Shown here piece by piece: positions 49,844 to 63,800 of a DNA stretch of 64,000 nt; position 1 is the stretch's first letter, and each line of letters starts with the position of its first letter. Source of the stretch: Lingula anatina (lineage: Eukaryota; Brachiopoda; Lingulata; Lingulida; Lingulidae); contig NW_019775169.1 in the NCBI RefSeq assembly GCF_001039355.2, positions 383,730-447,729 of the forward strand. The letters are read 5' to 3'. The translations under genes and the position numbers were made by a program. The notes beneath the pieces were generated by a model. That model saw only the letters and a list, made by a program, of their open reading frames with translations, did not search any database and was not told the origin of the DNA.

Positions 49844-52003
49844 TCATAATCATAGCTAACCAATCTGGTCCATGTATATATGAAAATAAAGTTTAATGGG
49901 TGACATTTGGTAAAAGAAGACAAGTCGTTTTAGTTTTATATATGACAGATTAATTGTCCGACAGTAGCCCTTAACAAAAATGGATCATGTTGCAACTACA
50001 GAGTTGCCAACTGAAAATATGCATTGATGTGCATTCTATGTATTATTTAGGACAGACTCACATTTTTTACAGATGTTATTATATATTTTATAAGATTTTG
50101 TAAGATAATACGTTCAAGTTTGAAGCATTTTGAGTAATGTCATGTTTATATTATTATTACACCTGACATATTGATTGTAATTATATTGAGTACATGTAAG
50201 TACATGTTTTTTTGTAACATTTTACATTGTAGCCTAAGGGTAATATTTCTGGCTGTATAAATTGGTGTCACTGTGTGCAGATTAGTACTGAAACACTGAG
50301 TATATAATTAATCTGAGTTCTGTACTCCTCAGGTAGTGTATGGTATTGTCATGCAAGGAGCTATATGAAAGCTCAGCTGCATGTGCTTTTTTTTATTGCC
50401 AGATGGCAGATTTCTGCTGTTCTGAGTTCGCCATAAGAATTCGTATGTAGACATTTCTTTTTTAAATTGGAGGTTGGCAAATGTGCTTGTGTGTGAGCGC
50501 ATGCACATGTGTGTATGTGTGCTTGTGATGAAGTGTCGGGTTAAATTTTCACCTGTATTTTCTGTAGTATCTGCAGATCGAGGTGTTTATTTCCTGCAAA
50601 TGTTGACATTAATTTAGTATCCTAGTCTTGTTATATGGAAGAAAGAAATGAAAAGTCAAGAAGTCAGTAAGGAAGATATATCTCCGAATGATGCAAACGT
50701 TGATTTGGAATGTGGATAGCTAGGACAACACCAGTTGTGATATACATAAGTTGAAATAGGATGCAATGCAGAGCTATGGCAAATCTATTTTTAAGGCAAA
50801 CATGAATATCTAGTAATATTAGAAAATAATTATATACATCATGTAAGTGAAACAGTCATCATGGATTCTTGCTGAATTATCTTGTTCTGATTTCTTGAAT
50901 CTGTGTGGCTTAGTTAAACACCAAGTGCTCGAGCACTTCAATAGCCCACTCCCCCTCCCTCTTCAATAGCCGAAACTATCACTAGTGGCATTCCATTACT
51001 GGCCACACACACAAATGGAGGCATTATTTATTTTATTTCAGCAATAAACTGGCGTTGACACAAACTGTTATTCAGACCAGTTGGGTATTTGAGTAACCTT
51101 TCATTGTTATATCAGACCCCTATGAATGCTAGAGTAAATACCACAACAAGAGAGAGAGGTGCAGAGAGACGGGGGTGCTGTGTGTTGTTCGGTACAGAGG
51201 GGGTCTTTTAGGAGGGATTTTCTACGAGCTCAGCAGCCTGATTGAAGAGTCGTGGAGTTTGATAGGATTGGATCTGTGTTCAGCATGCGTCTGAATTCAT
51301 GGCACGTTGACTTTGGAAGGGATTTACTGCAAGCGCCATAAGCATAGTGGGACTCTCAGCTTTTTAATTATCCGGATCATTGGCTTCGTGTTATAGTTGT
51401 ATATAATATACATGGACCATTGCTCTTATATGATTTCATCAAATAATAATCAGGTCTTTTGGTGCCTGACGGAGTAGAAGGAAATATTAGTAATTGAAAG
51501 CTAGGTTCTTGCTGAGTACAGGGATGGTTACAGGATTTGGTGTCTGGAATTTTCCTGGTCTGCAAGGATTCCTGCTGATTTGTGAGACGGCATCTTTCAA
51601 TTAGACTTAAACACGCAGTTGTTAGGATTCGAGTTGTCACAGAAGGAGCATCTGAGCTTCTGATGGACTCGTTGAGGTGTCGGAGTTCCTGGTCTATAAA
51701 GTGAAAAGATTTGCAGTGAACAGCCAGATTTGTATTTGAAAGAAACAGACGCGTACCATTTTTCTCTTGAAGAAGACATTATATATGAAAATAACTTACG
51801 TACCAAAGAGGCACTTTGCCTGCTTATTGTGGAATATATAATCAGTGATATGATCTCAAATTGAGTGTGAGGTCACTGCATGTGGAAGAGAGGGAAAGGG
51901 GTTTCTGTTTGACATATAAATGTGTCACATATAAATGACATTCATCTATGTTTGATATCTGTGGGGACATTCAGTTCACTGGGTTGTAGTATATCTAGCC
52001 GTC
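48758..52003 (+). other. Intron region, no exon identified
   Basis: No coding signal. The last kilobase (about 51100-52003) may be the promoter and 5' UTR of candidate first exon C. Confidence 0.35.
49809..49840 (+). repeat. Poly-A run
   Basis: About 32 adenines in a row in an intron region. Confidence 0.9.
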
Positions 52004-52085
52004 ATGTCTGACATGGCTGGCCTGCACTGGATGGACACCTTGGATGACGTGTTTCTGTCACCGACATGTACACCTACCAGTACAG
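52004..52085 (+). CDS. Candidate alternative first exon C
   Basis: ATG at 52004 opens 27 codons (MSDMAGLHWMDTLDDVFLSP then TCTPTST) ending in phase 1 at a consensus GTGAGTG donor. This is the most convincing of the candidate first exons: long enough, acidic and with a strong donor. Joined to 54083-54138 it gives ...TSTDEADMLCRLCRGLRSKAVK. Confidence 0.55.
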
Positions 52086-52365
52086 GTGAGTGCAACGTTA
52101 TCTGGGATTACCACGGTTACCAAGAAATGGTTGACCAGATTAGCTCTCTCTCTCTCTCTCTGTCTCCTAGCTAGGCGAGCATGCATATATGCACATGCGT
52201 GAATTAATGCACATATGCAATGACATGTACCTGTTCATGCACTCCATGCATGTGCACTCAAAAATGAACGCATACTGGAAGTGCATAGAGAGATGAAAGT
52301 CTTCCAGAATATTGAGCTATATGCCTTTTGTGCTCACATTTTTAGGATTTTTCCATCTCTGATAA

Positions 52366-52640
52366 TACACACACACACACACACACACACAGACACTGAG
52401 AGAGAGAGAGAGAGAAAGAGAGAGTGTACATGCATGTCTGTGTGTATGTATGTATGTGTGTATGAGAGAGAGATCTAGTACGTTTGACAGAGAGAGAGAG
52501 AAATGGATAGAGAGAGAGAATTGGACAAAAAATGTGTATGAGAGAGAGAGAGAGAGAGAAAGGGAAGGAGAAAAAGAGAGATTGTGTGTGTTTGTGTGTT
52601 AGAGAGAGAGAGAGAGAGAGTGTGTGTGTGTGTGTGTGTA

Positions 52641-52684
<44 letters not shown>

Positions 52685-52685
52685 T
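52366..52685 (+). repeat. Compound AC/GA/TG microsatellite
   Basis: Alternating blocks of (AC)n, (GA)n and (TG)n over 320 bases, explaining all open frames in this interval. Confidence 0.95.
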
Positions 52686-53167
52686 CTCATAAGCAGATGT
52701 TTACATTTGCCACTCTTTACACAAGAAACAATTAGCCAGCTACCTGTGCAACTGTTTGCAGTCTGTAACCCATAGAGAAATACATTCTGTATTGTAACCA
52801 AAATCAACTGTTCACTTCCATTCAAAAGAAATTCTAGATTTTTTTTATTCAATTAATTCAGAGTCTCACAAGCTGACAAGGGGAGGTGCACTTGAATGAG
52901 ACATTTTGATACCTTCTCAAGCGCTCCGTGTTCAATAAAGCTCTGAGTGTGGTAACAATATTAAATAAACTTTGACAGGTATCGCAGAAATGTGATCTTT
53001 TGTTGTGCTTGGAATTTGAAACATGTTATTGAAGATTAGTGTCCCCGGGATACATCAGTGAATTATTACGTAAGGGTAGGAATATGTGAGCTTATTTTAA
53101 TTACAGGGAGTTTATAGGGGTGTAGGGAAAGTGAATTAGATGCTTTATTTATAGGAAGGGATGCATT

Positions 53168-53168
53168 T

Positions 53169-53215
<47 letters not shown>

Positions 53216-53217
53216 TT
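53168..53217 (+). repeat. (TTTA)n microsatellite
   Basis: About twelve TTTA units. Confidence 0.95.
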
Positions 53218-53320
53218 CTCTCATTAATTTATCTACTATTTAATTATTTAATGTAGATTTTTAGTTTTATTCATTCATTTATTCTTTAAGTCAATAATTC
53301 CTTCAGATGATTTATAATGC

Positions 53321-53453
53321 AGAAGATGGTCGGAATTTTTCAAGTTACACTGACAGGCATCTAATTTTTGTGTTGGAAGACGGTCAAAAATGGAGGATGG
53401 ATCTACAAAGACAATTTGGAAGACTGTCAGAAATATCTCTGGATCAGCCCCTG
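53321..53453 (+). mobile_element. Dispersed GAAGACGGTCAG repeat, copy 3 (5' truncated)
   Basis: Matches copies 1 and 2 through GGAAGACGGTCA and TGGAGGATGGATC to the end CTGGATCAGCCCCTG; the beginning is missing. Confidence 0.75.
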
Positions 53454-54082
53454 TTCCAGGTTCATCATCTGAAGTTCACAGTTACAAAACCTAGACCAAA
53501 ATGAAATATTGTAAATTAAAATGTTTTTATACACACTTGTCTTTTTTCCCCTGTCAGAAGCACTGTATTTTAAGACATATATAAGTATAGTAATATTGAA
53601 GATGCTATCACATGTGCTGCTGTGGCTGTATTTGATATGCAAATCATTATGTATTTTGATATCACTGTTAAATTATACGAGTAATATTTACTGGGTATTT
53701 ATTTAAGATATAATCATGAGCTTTTCTATTCAGGCAATATGGAAGATTTTCATTATATAGGTGCTGTGACATTTACGTGTATTCTTCTTAATATATTTGT
53801 TAGGATAGAATCATTGTTTACAGTTGTTATGTTATTTTTTAATAAGATGTTTGACATATCGGTATGTTGGCAAATCTGGGCTCGGTAACTTGAAAGCATC
53901 GCGTATTGCGAATAGGGATATCACACAGAGGCTACAGTTGTATTATATGGGCCGAGTATGGGTGAGTTATGGAATCGAGACGCTTGTGCTCAGTCCCAAT
54001 GTGCGATGCTTTCGAGTTACGGGGCCCTGATTGTATTTTTCTGTATTGTAAACAAAGTACAATTGTGATATTATTCTTCCAG

Positions 54083-54138
54083 ATGAGGCAGACATGCTGT
54101 GTAGACTGTGTAGAGGATTAAGATCCAAGGCAGTCAAG
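54083..54138 (+). CDS. Candidate common exon downstream of the alternative first exons
   Basis: A 56-base exon between TTATTCTTCCAG and GTAAGC. With a phase-1 G from any of exons A, B, C or 42114 it reads DEADMLCRLCRGLRSKAVK and ends in phase 0. The basic, amphipathic MLCRLCRGLRSKAVK resembles calmodulin-binding helices. A PDE1-type phosphodiesterase, whose N-terminus has several promoters and a segment of this kind before the QLERG block, is one guess. It is not proven because no catalytic exon lies in the window. Confidence 0.55.
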
Positions 54139-54643
54139 GTAAGCCTGGGGTTATACAACTACAAAGTATAGTGGAGGGACACTGGGTTAAAGGGGGGGGG
54201 AGAGAGAGGGTGATGGAAAGAAGGAGGGAGAAATATTGATAGACCGAAGCATTTTAAAAGTGCTTTGCATAAGGGACATAAAAAAGGGTAAGTGAAAGAT
54301 ACAGTATATACTATTGGTTAGGAGTTCATATGATAAACTTAAAATTTTAGAAACTTTTGCCATGAAACTTTTTATGTACCTAGGTCAATTTTTGCCTAGA
54401 GTGCACCTTTTCCAGGCAAAAGGGTCAGTTCATTCAATTCCCCGAACACCTCCCTGGCTCCAAGCCTGATTAATGCTCATAGTACCAATAAAAAAATACA
54501 CAGTAACACTATATATAGTGCATGAACTCATATCCGCAGACTGCATACTGTCCCTAGTGGACATCACCATTGTCAAGATTGTGCTAGTTGAGATGGCCAG
54601 CACAACTGACTGAGACCTTGGTGCACTGAACATCACATTCTTT

Positions 54644-54942
54644 TAGGCCCTTTCTACATCCAGTGGTACACTAAATAGAGTGGTCCAATCTGAAATAAGG
54701 ACATTTTAACAGCCTGGCTATTACACAAGAGGATCACCTCAGCAACCCCCCCCCCCCCCCCCCCCCCAATATCCACATCTCAACACTGCTAGTTAACTCA
54801 AAAAGTATTGAGATGTGTGAAAGGGACATGACCCCCCCCCCACTCCCCCTCCCCCAATAGCAAAAATTGCATAATTATATGTTAAGATTAGTCAAATTGG
54901 TGCGGTACAGAAAACTGTACTGCTCAATGTGAAAAGGGCCTA
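54644..54942. mobile_element. About 300-bp element with TAGGCCCTTT...AAAGGGCCTA inverted ends
   Basis: TAGGCCCTTTCTACAT at 54644-54659 pairs with ATGTGAAAAGGGCCTA at 54927-54942 with one or two mismatches. A related, degraded copy lies at 46960-47187. The core includes poly-C runs. Confidence 0.75.
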
Positions 54943-55369
54943 TATAACTGTTGCTGCTGTGTTTGGAATACACATACCACTGAGGCTGGTTACAAGTTCT
55001 CTTTTTGAATAGATCTTAGTCTATAAGTTTGAGATGTAGGAGCTACTGTAGCTAGCATACTGCCCTGACATATCATATTTCACCCAGTGACACCAGTCCA
55101 TGTTTGATTACTGTAATTCAACTATCAGTGAATCACTGGCCATGTTCCAATGCTTGATTACTATAATTCAACTCTCAGTCATAACCACAAGGGCGTGGTC
55201 CGAAGAGCACTTGCTCTGAGTTATATATTGTATATCCACACCCTATCTGCCCACTGTTGGGGAACTATCCACGCAGCATACTTAGCAGACCCTCTGGGTG
55301 GGTGGGGGGGGGGGGGGGTTAGGGAGAATAAACCACCCTTTTGCCCTTTTGTTTTGTTAACTGAATCCA

Positions 55370-58300
55370 CTCTAAAAATCTTCCTTGGAATTGCAATACG
55401 ATCAGATTGCTGCACATTTCTGTGACAGCATTATCATGGATGAAAAATAGGAGTAAAAAAAAAAAAAGGTTCAAGTCCTCAGGGAATCCTTAACCATCAC
55501 TTCAATCTCTGTTATGATAAACATCCTAAAGGGTCTTTATTTGCCTCAATTTCAACAGAATACTCTTCACCCTAATGTCAGCAGTGAAACAGTATATTCC
55601 TGTGACTAAGGGAATGGGGGCGTAATAAAACCAGTGAGTTCTTTTTTAAACACACATGTAGGGAGAGCGTGTTCCTTGGTTCACTTCATTTGATGAGTCA
55701 GGAGGGGTTTTGATTTCTAGCTGCGCTAAAAGGTGCTTTTATTTCTCCAGTTATAAACACTATCATGGTTGTAGTATGTGGGATTTAATTTGATTTATTT
55801 AGAGTATTTTTTATCGAAATTTGAGTCATATTGCTTTCCACTCAGGGTTGGAGAGGGGGATGGGGGTGGAAGGATTATTGCGCATTACTGTGTAAACACC
55901 ATGAAGCAGTGCTTAAAGGAATCTCTTTTTTAACTGATGCCAAGTTCACAGAAATACTAACACATAACAATGACATCAAGACATGACGTTATTAGGCTGC
56001 TCTACTGTACTGTACCTATACTAGTATACATTCTACAAAAAAAGTGATTTGTCGGAATCATATCATTTATATGCACACTTTTTGTGTAATACATATAATT
56101 TTGACTTGCTCCATTTTTTTTTATACAACTGTAACAGTAGCTTCCAATTTGGATAGATATCAACAGTAATTAAGAAAGTAATATCAAACAGTTATCCTAA
56201 TATTACACAACATTTTGTGCAATGACCCCAGAGAAGTTTTTTATTATAAGTCGTCCACCGGCTGTGACTTGAAACACAGAGAAAATATGTTTGGTATCTG
56301 CAAAAGTCTATTGTACTCCATTACTGCATTTAACATTATATTAATTATAACCCTAATGTGGTAATGGAACTTTTCATTAGGGAAAGTTGTGAATTTTAGT
56401 CATACTGTATTTTTGTAGTCATAAATTCTTAAATTTGGAACATTCTCTATCATTTAGTGGTAGCAAAATTGACAAGCAGGCTTCCCTGTAGTTCTATTTT
56501 ATCCAGTAAGCACTACAGATACTACATAGATCTACATAGATATCTTATTTTTAATGATTCCAAAGTTATGTATTTGAAAGATTGATAATTTATCCCTATT
56601 GAAAAGATTGAGTCATTACCATACCGTAATTGTCAGCTACTTGTTTCTTTGTGGCATTATTTCCATAACAACCAGTAAATACCCAAATTATGTTCTTATT
56701 TTTTATAGCCTCAAATAACTATAAACATGCCAGCTGTGTAATAATTTTAAAATTTCAATAGAAGCTGATGAATATGAACCTTGAGAATTGTGCTGTGTCA
56801 AGTGCATGATTTATGGTATTTGTGACAAACCTTTTCATTAATTATGATGTTGTCTGGAAAATAAATAGCACCATGAAGAATGTTGTGTTTTAGACTAAAG
56901 GTTATGCGTAACTGAGGCTGGGGCCACATGAATGCATATAGTTTCAGCTAATTTTTATTTTTTAAAGAGTTACTGGGCTCTGGTTGCTAATTAATGAAGC
57001 ATTTTTGTCATACTGTCAATGTCTATGGGCAAATTCACAATGAATTTATTGACCCAGCTTCTGCCCACCATCTTTAGGGGGACTCTCCTTGAATGCAAGC
57101 AGATAAACATGTTGAGACAAAAAAATTGATTTTGCAAAAATAGGTGACATTTCAATCAGAGTTACTGGTATGTGTGTTTTAGGAGATGGTGTTGCTAACT
57201 CGCTCCATGTAATGTGCTGGAAGACATTATTACAGTAAATATCTACACCAGGTGTTCTTAAACTATATAATATCAGCAGCTGTTAACTCATCTGTAATTA
57301 CTTGAAATACCATTAAAAGAAAAAATATGGCAATTTGAAGACCGAACCGGAGAGATAATTCAAGGAGGGGCTGCTGCTCTATGGAAAGGTTGAGAAATTT
57401 ATTTGCTTCATCTTTGCTATTTTTAATTAACAGAATTCAGGTCTGCTGCTGTATGAGGGTTTTGTTATGCCTGTTCTATCAATATAGTGAAGCATATATT
57501 ATTTAATACAATACGGGATTATGTGTAACTTATCAGACTGACTTCAAAATAGGACAATAAGAAGGGAGGATTTACCTTGCTCTGTCAACATGCGGATTAT
57601 CATACACTTGTATTGCAAACAGCTCCTACTGTTTTAATTATTACTGACAACTGTGTGTAATTGCGTCAACCGTCAAAACTGGATCAGAATTTATGGAGGT
57701 GTGTTGTTAAACCAGACAGTTCTTGGTGAAAACTCTGGCTGGAAGAGAAGACTGGGATCTGACAGCCACTTTGCACCGGGGCAGAATTAACTTGTCCGTT
57801 GTACGAGGGGATTTCTTCCATTATTCCACAGCTGATGACACTTACCAGTTCTCTGCCATATTAAAATGAAAGTTTTGATTGGTCCAGTTAAAGGTTGATT
57901 TGTAAATTAGATTTTCCTACTGGAGCTTATACATTTGAAGCTTGACACCAAAGGTCACCCCACTTCAAAATTATCACCAGACCTTAATTCCTCAGGTAAA
58001 ACTCTGTAAACTGAAGTCAGGCTGTCAGTTCACAATTATCTCTGGAATCTCTTACATTAATTTTATCAGTAATCAGATCCTTTAAAAGGCAAAAAGAAAA
58101 AAAAATGGTGTAGATCAGAGCACTGATACCTTGTAAGTAACCCTGCTTATGGTTGTTTGAGTTCACATCTGAAAGTCCTCACAGCAGGAAAAATTGAAAG
58201 AAGCCATACAGTTAAATCTTACAGCAGATCTTCACCATTGATGAAGTTCAGTGACCCATGTAAAATTAACCATTGACTGAATGTCCTTTCACCCAACCCA

Positions 58301-58564
58301 TCAGAGGTAATTAGGGACATCAGTCCATTGGAATTCAGTCCTAATTTTTGAACTGACATTGATGTCCTGTTGTGCTGGTCTTACATGCCACACCTCCTTG
58401 GTGGCATATAGACTTGTGGTTACTGAGTGACAGCTATTGGAGAGGCTAGGAGAGAGGGCATTGGGACTTCCTTCCCTTTTGAGGAAGCTGTGAGTTATGG
58501 TTATTAATAGGCAGAGAGGTGAGATGTCAATTTCACAGACTTCAGACTACTTCTTAGGACTGAT
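55370..58564 (+). repeat. 3.2-kb direct repeat, copy A
   Basis: Starts CTCTAAAAATCTTCCTTGG and matches 60847-64000 base for base over its whole length, apart from scattered substitutions and short indels (for example an extra GGATAGATATCAACAGTAAT-like stretch near 56150 in this copy). No coding sequence seen in either copy. The copy B match continues to the window edge. Confidence 0.97.
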
Positions 58565-60844
58565 GGACCTAGAGAGGACGCTGATGATTTTTTAGGGAAT
58601 CTTTTTCATTTGTCTAACAGGATAAGGTCTGGTGACTTCACATAGGACCGATTTATTTGATGATGCTGACAGGTTTATAGAGAGGATAGAATAAAATATT
58701 AGAGACACTGGGATATTTGTATTGACATTCTGTTTGCTACTGGTGACAAGTAGGATAACATACGTAGTGGTAGCTGATGACTTTTATAACCTGTCAGTAC
58801 AGCAAGTATCCTTGATCAGGTGGACATTGGCTGCTTAGGAGTGACCTCTGGATATACTACATCCTAGTGAAGAGAGAGAAAGTGGGATTTTTGAATAATT
58901 CTTCTCTCTTCACATAATTCTGTTCAGTTAAAGACTCATCTATACCGGAACACTGGGTGACCAGTTAACAAGGATTTAATAACCCGGACTTAGCAAAGAA
59001 AAGTGTTTGATATGTCCTCACACAGGTGACCAGTGACAACTAGTCAAACACAGTGGACACAGGGTGTGGACATGTGATGGACACAAGTATGGCCAAACAG
59101 TAAACAAATTAAGTTGTGATGTAAACAGTGTGTATGCTTGTTTGTCACACTTGACTGATACAGCGACACACAGGACCAGTGAAATGTGTGGGAATTTAAA
59201 CTCCACCATCATTCCTGACTTACTAGGTTAAGGGCACACCCCCATATAATCGTGGGCAGCAGAAAAGTGGAAGGATCGTGTGGACAATTAGATCTGGATT
59301 CATCTGAAACTGGATTTTGTGTACAGTATTAAGGATATTGTTATTAGTTATCCATTTGTGAAGATAAGTTTTCTTTACCTGTGGACATTTATGTTTGACA
59401 CTGGAAGCACACACTGAAAGATATTGCAGTCAATCAGACGGAAAAGTACAAGGATACCTGTTACATTTTTTCTATGCTTACAGGGCACTGGTGTTCAGTA
59501 TGTGAATAGATCACTTGTCATTTAAACTACAAAGCAAAAACACATAGAAAAAGTTTAAGTGCCTCAATGAAGATTTTTAACCACATGTGTATTTTACACT
59601 GTACTAGGTAAATGTACTGCACTGAATGTGTGATAACTTTGTGTATGGAACTGCGGTGTACATTTGTACTGACATTGTTATGGTCACAGCTGGGGCCGTC
59701 AGCTTGAGTGGTCAGGCTGTCAGCTAGATGGACCTTGAGTGAGGTCAGTTGGTCATTAAGTTTGGTGTGGTCAGTTTTCCCAGAAAGGTGGACAATCTGC
59801 TGGTCCTGGCTGTGCTTTGCAAACATTTGGTTAATTTCTAAATCTTGGGAGCCCAAAATTTCCAAGAAGTCATCCCCCTGGGAACTTTGGCCAGTTGGTC
59901 AACTGCACTGGACATTCTGGCTGGCCGTTACCTTAATTGGACAGTGGTGACCAGATTATTTCTCATCAAAGCTTGATTACAATCCAGATAGTCTTGGCAG
60001 AAATTTTGCAAGCAATTTCCAGGAAAAGAGATGACCATAATTTCTCACACAGTTCGCTGCTTCTATGACTTCTGTTGTCTAGACAGTTGTCTGACGTTTT
60101 GCGCTGGATTAGACTATTAATTTCTATTGTTTCTCCAGAAAGCATTACATCTGGGAATGTGTACTCCTCACTGAATGGCTGATAGTGTTTATATAAAGTG
60201 TGGTTAGTGCAATAGGATCGCCTGTCTTAGATGTCAAGCATCAAGCCTAGAATGTATGCAGCAGTATACAGCGGTGTATTATGAGGGTACTTGTCTCAGT
60301 CATTTCTCTTGGAAGCCATATATATAGCCTTCACTGCATAGGGCGGTGGTGAAGGACATAGTTGGCAAGTGGAGGGAAAATACCAGTGATTTTCAGAGAG
60401 GGAGATCCAAGGATTTTTCTGAGCAAGGTGGTGTAAGAAGATTTGCCTTTGATGTTCTATGATATTGAGTGAGTTATCAGGAGATTCTTATCTTGGAATA
60501 TATAGGAAGATTATCTCTGATATTCCATGGTTTTGAGATATATTTATAGTCTTCAGATTTGTATTAACACCACCCAGGGATTCAAGGAGATTTTATCAGT
60601 TTCAAATGGATTTGATTGAAAAAGGAGAAAGGATTGAGACTCAATATTTAGATACTATGAGGTTGGATGTTGTAGGGTTTATTAAAAATAAAGGCGGATA
60701 TTTCTGTGATACATTATCAGTAATAACTCAGGTGATCTTATAAGTTGAATATCATTCAGGAGTTCAAAGGCATTTACCTTATGATTTACATAAAGTATAG
60801 AAAACATAAACTAGATAACTAGTGAGCAGACAAATACAGATTAC
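58565..60844. other. Unique spacer between the two 3.2-kb copies
   Basis: No exon or repeat identified. Gene-like base composition near 59000-60000 could be a further 5' UTR, but there is no supported open frame with splice sites. Confidence 0.35.
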
Positions 60845-60845
60845 N
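60845..60845. other. Single-N assembly join
   Basis: One undetermined base lies immediately before the second copy of the 3.2-kb repeat. Confidence 0.95.
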
Positions 60846-60846
60846 G

Positions 60847-63800
60847 CTCTAAAAATCTTCCTTGGAATTGCAATACGATCAGATTGCTATACACATTTAT
60901 GTGACAACATAATCATGGATGAGAAAAAAGGAGTAAAAAAAGGTTCAAGTCCTCAGGGAATCCTTAACCATCACTTCAATCTCTGTTATGATAAACATCC
61001 TAAAGGGTCTTTATTTACTTCAATGTCAACAGAATACTCTTCACCCTAATGTCAGCAGTGAAACAGTATATTCCTGTGACTAAGGGAATGGGGGCGTAAT
61101 AAAACCAGTGAGTTCTTTTTTAAACACACATGTAGGGGGAGCGTGTTCCTTGGTTCACTTCATTTGATGAGTCAGGAGGGGTTTTGATTTCTAGCCGCGC
61201 TAAAAGGTGCTTTTATTTCTCCAGTTATAAACACTATCATGGTTGTAGTATGTGGGATTTAATTTAATTTATTTAGAGTATTTTTTATCGAAATTTGAGT
61301 CATATTGCTTTCCACTCAGGGTTGGAGTGGGGTGTTGGTGGGGGTGGAAGGATTATTGCGCATTACTGTGTAAACACTATGAAACAGTGCTTAAAGGAAT
61401 CTCTTTTTTAACTGATGCCAAGTTCACAGAGATACTGACACATAACAATGACATCAAGACATTACGTTATTAGGCTGCTCTGCTGTACTGTACCTATACA
61501 TTCTACAAAAAGAGTGATTTGTCGGAATCATATCATTTATATGCACATATTTTGTGTAATACATATAATTTTGATTTGCTCCATTTTTTTGTTTTATACA
61601 ACTGTAACAGTAGCTTCCACTTTGTAATTAAAAAAGTAATATCAAACAGTTATCCTAATATTACACAACATTTTGTGCAATGACCCCAGAGAAGTTTTTT
61701 ATTATAAGTCGTCCACCGGCTGTGACTTGAAACACAGAGAAAATATGTTTGGTATCTGCAAAAGTCTATTGTACTCCATTACTGCATTTAACATTATATT
61801 AATTATAACCCTAATGTGGTAATGGAACTTTTCATTGAGGAAAGTTGTGAATATCAGAGAAACTGTATTTTTCTAGTCATAAATTCTTAAATTTGGAACA
61901 TTATAATTTAGTGGTAGCAAAATTGACAAGCAGGCTTCCCTGTAGTTCTATTTTATCCAGTAAGCACTACAGATACTACATAGATATCTAATTTGTAATG
62001 ATTCCAAAGTTATGTATTTGAAAGATTGATAATTTATCCCTATTGAAAAGATTGAGTCATTACCATACCGTAATTGTCAGCTACTTGTTTCTTTGCGGCA
62101 TTATTTCCATAACAACCAGTAAATACCCATGTTCTTATTTTTTATAGCCTCAAATAACTATAAACATGCCAGCTGTGTAATAATTTAAAAAATTCAATAG
62201 AAGCTGATGAATATGAACCTTGAGAATTGTGCTGTTTCAAGTGCATGATTTATGGTATTTGTGACAAACCTTTTCATTAATTATGATGTTGTCTGGAAAA
62301 TAAATAGCACCACTAAGAATGTTGTGTTTAAACTAAAGGTTATGCATAAAATAACTGAGGCTGGGGCCACATGAATGCATATAGTTTCAGCTAATTTTTT
62401 TTTTAAGAGTTACTGGGCTCTGGTTGCTAATGAAGCATTTTTGTCATACTGTCAATGTCTATGGGCAAATTCACAATGAATTTATTGACCCAGCTTCTGC
62501 CCACCATCTTTAGGGGGACTCTCACTGAATGCAAACAGATAAACATGTTGAGACAAAAAATTGATTTTGCGAAAAATAGGTGACATTTCATTCAGAGTTA
62601 CTGGTATGTGTGTTTTAGGAGATGGTGTTGCTAACTCGCTCCATGTAATGTGCTGGAAGACATTATTACAGTAAATATCTACACCAGGTGTTCTTAAACT
62701 ATATAATATCAGCAGCTGTTTATACTCATCTGTAATTACTTGAAATACCATTAAAAGAAAAAATATGGCAATTTGAAGACCGAACCAGAGAGATAATTCA
62801 AGGAGGGACTGCTGCTCTATGGAAAGGTTGAGAAATTTATTTGCTTCATCTTTGCTATTTTTAATTAATAGAATTCAGGCCTGCTGCTGTATGAGGGTTT
62901 TGTTATGCCTGTTCTATCAATATAGTGAAGCATATATTATTTAATACAATACAGGATTACATGTAACTTATCAGACTGACTTCAAAATAGGACAATAAGA
63001 AGGGAGGATTTACCTTGCTCTGTCAACATGCGGATTATCAAACACTTGTATTGCAAACAGCTCCTACTGTTTTAATTATTACTGACAACTGTGTGTAATT
63101 GCGTCAACCGTCAAAACTGGATCAGAATTTATGGAGGTGTGTTGTTTAACCAGACAGTTCTTGGTGAAAACTCTGGCTGGAAGAGAAGACTTGGATCTGA
63201 CAGCCACTTTGCAGCGGGGCAGAATTAACTTGTCTGTTGTATGAGGGGATTTCTTCCATTATTCCACACCTGATGACACTTACCAGTTCTCTGCCATATT
63301 AAAATGAAAGTTTTGATTGGTCCAGTTAAAGGTTGATTTGTAAATTAGATTTTCCTACTGGAGCTTATACATTTGAAGCTTGACACCAAAGGTCAACCCA
63401 CTTCAAAATTATCACCAGACCTTAATTCCTCAGGTAAAACTCTGTAAACTGAAGTCAGGCTGTCAGTTCACCATTATCTCTGGAATCTCTTACATTAATT
63501 TTATCAGTAATCAGATCCTTTAAAAGGCAAAAAGAAAAAAAAAATGGTGTAGATCAGAGCACTGATACCTTGTAAGTAACCCTGCTTATGGTTGTTTGAG
63601 TTCACATCTGAAAGTCCTCACAGCAGGAAAAATTGAAAGCCATACAGTTAAATCTTACAGCAGATCTTCACCATTGATGAAGTTCAGTGACCCATGTAAA
63701 ATTAACCATTGACTGAATGTCCTTTCACCCAACCCATCAGAGGTAATTAGGGACATCAGTCCATTGGAATTCAGTCCTAATTTTTGAACTGACATTGATG

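Noticed and set aside
52281-52852. Ser/Leu/His- or Arg/Glu-rich frames
   Set aside because: Translations of the compound AC/GA/TG microsatellite.
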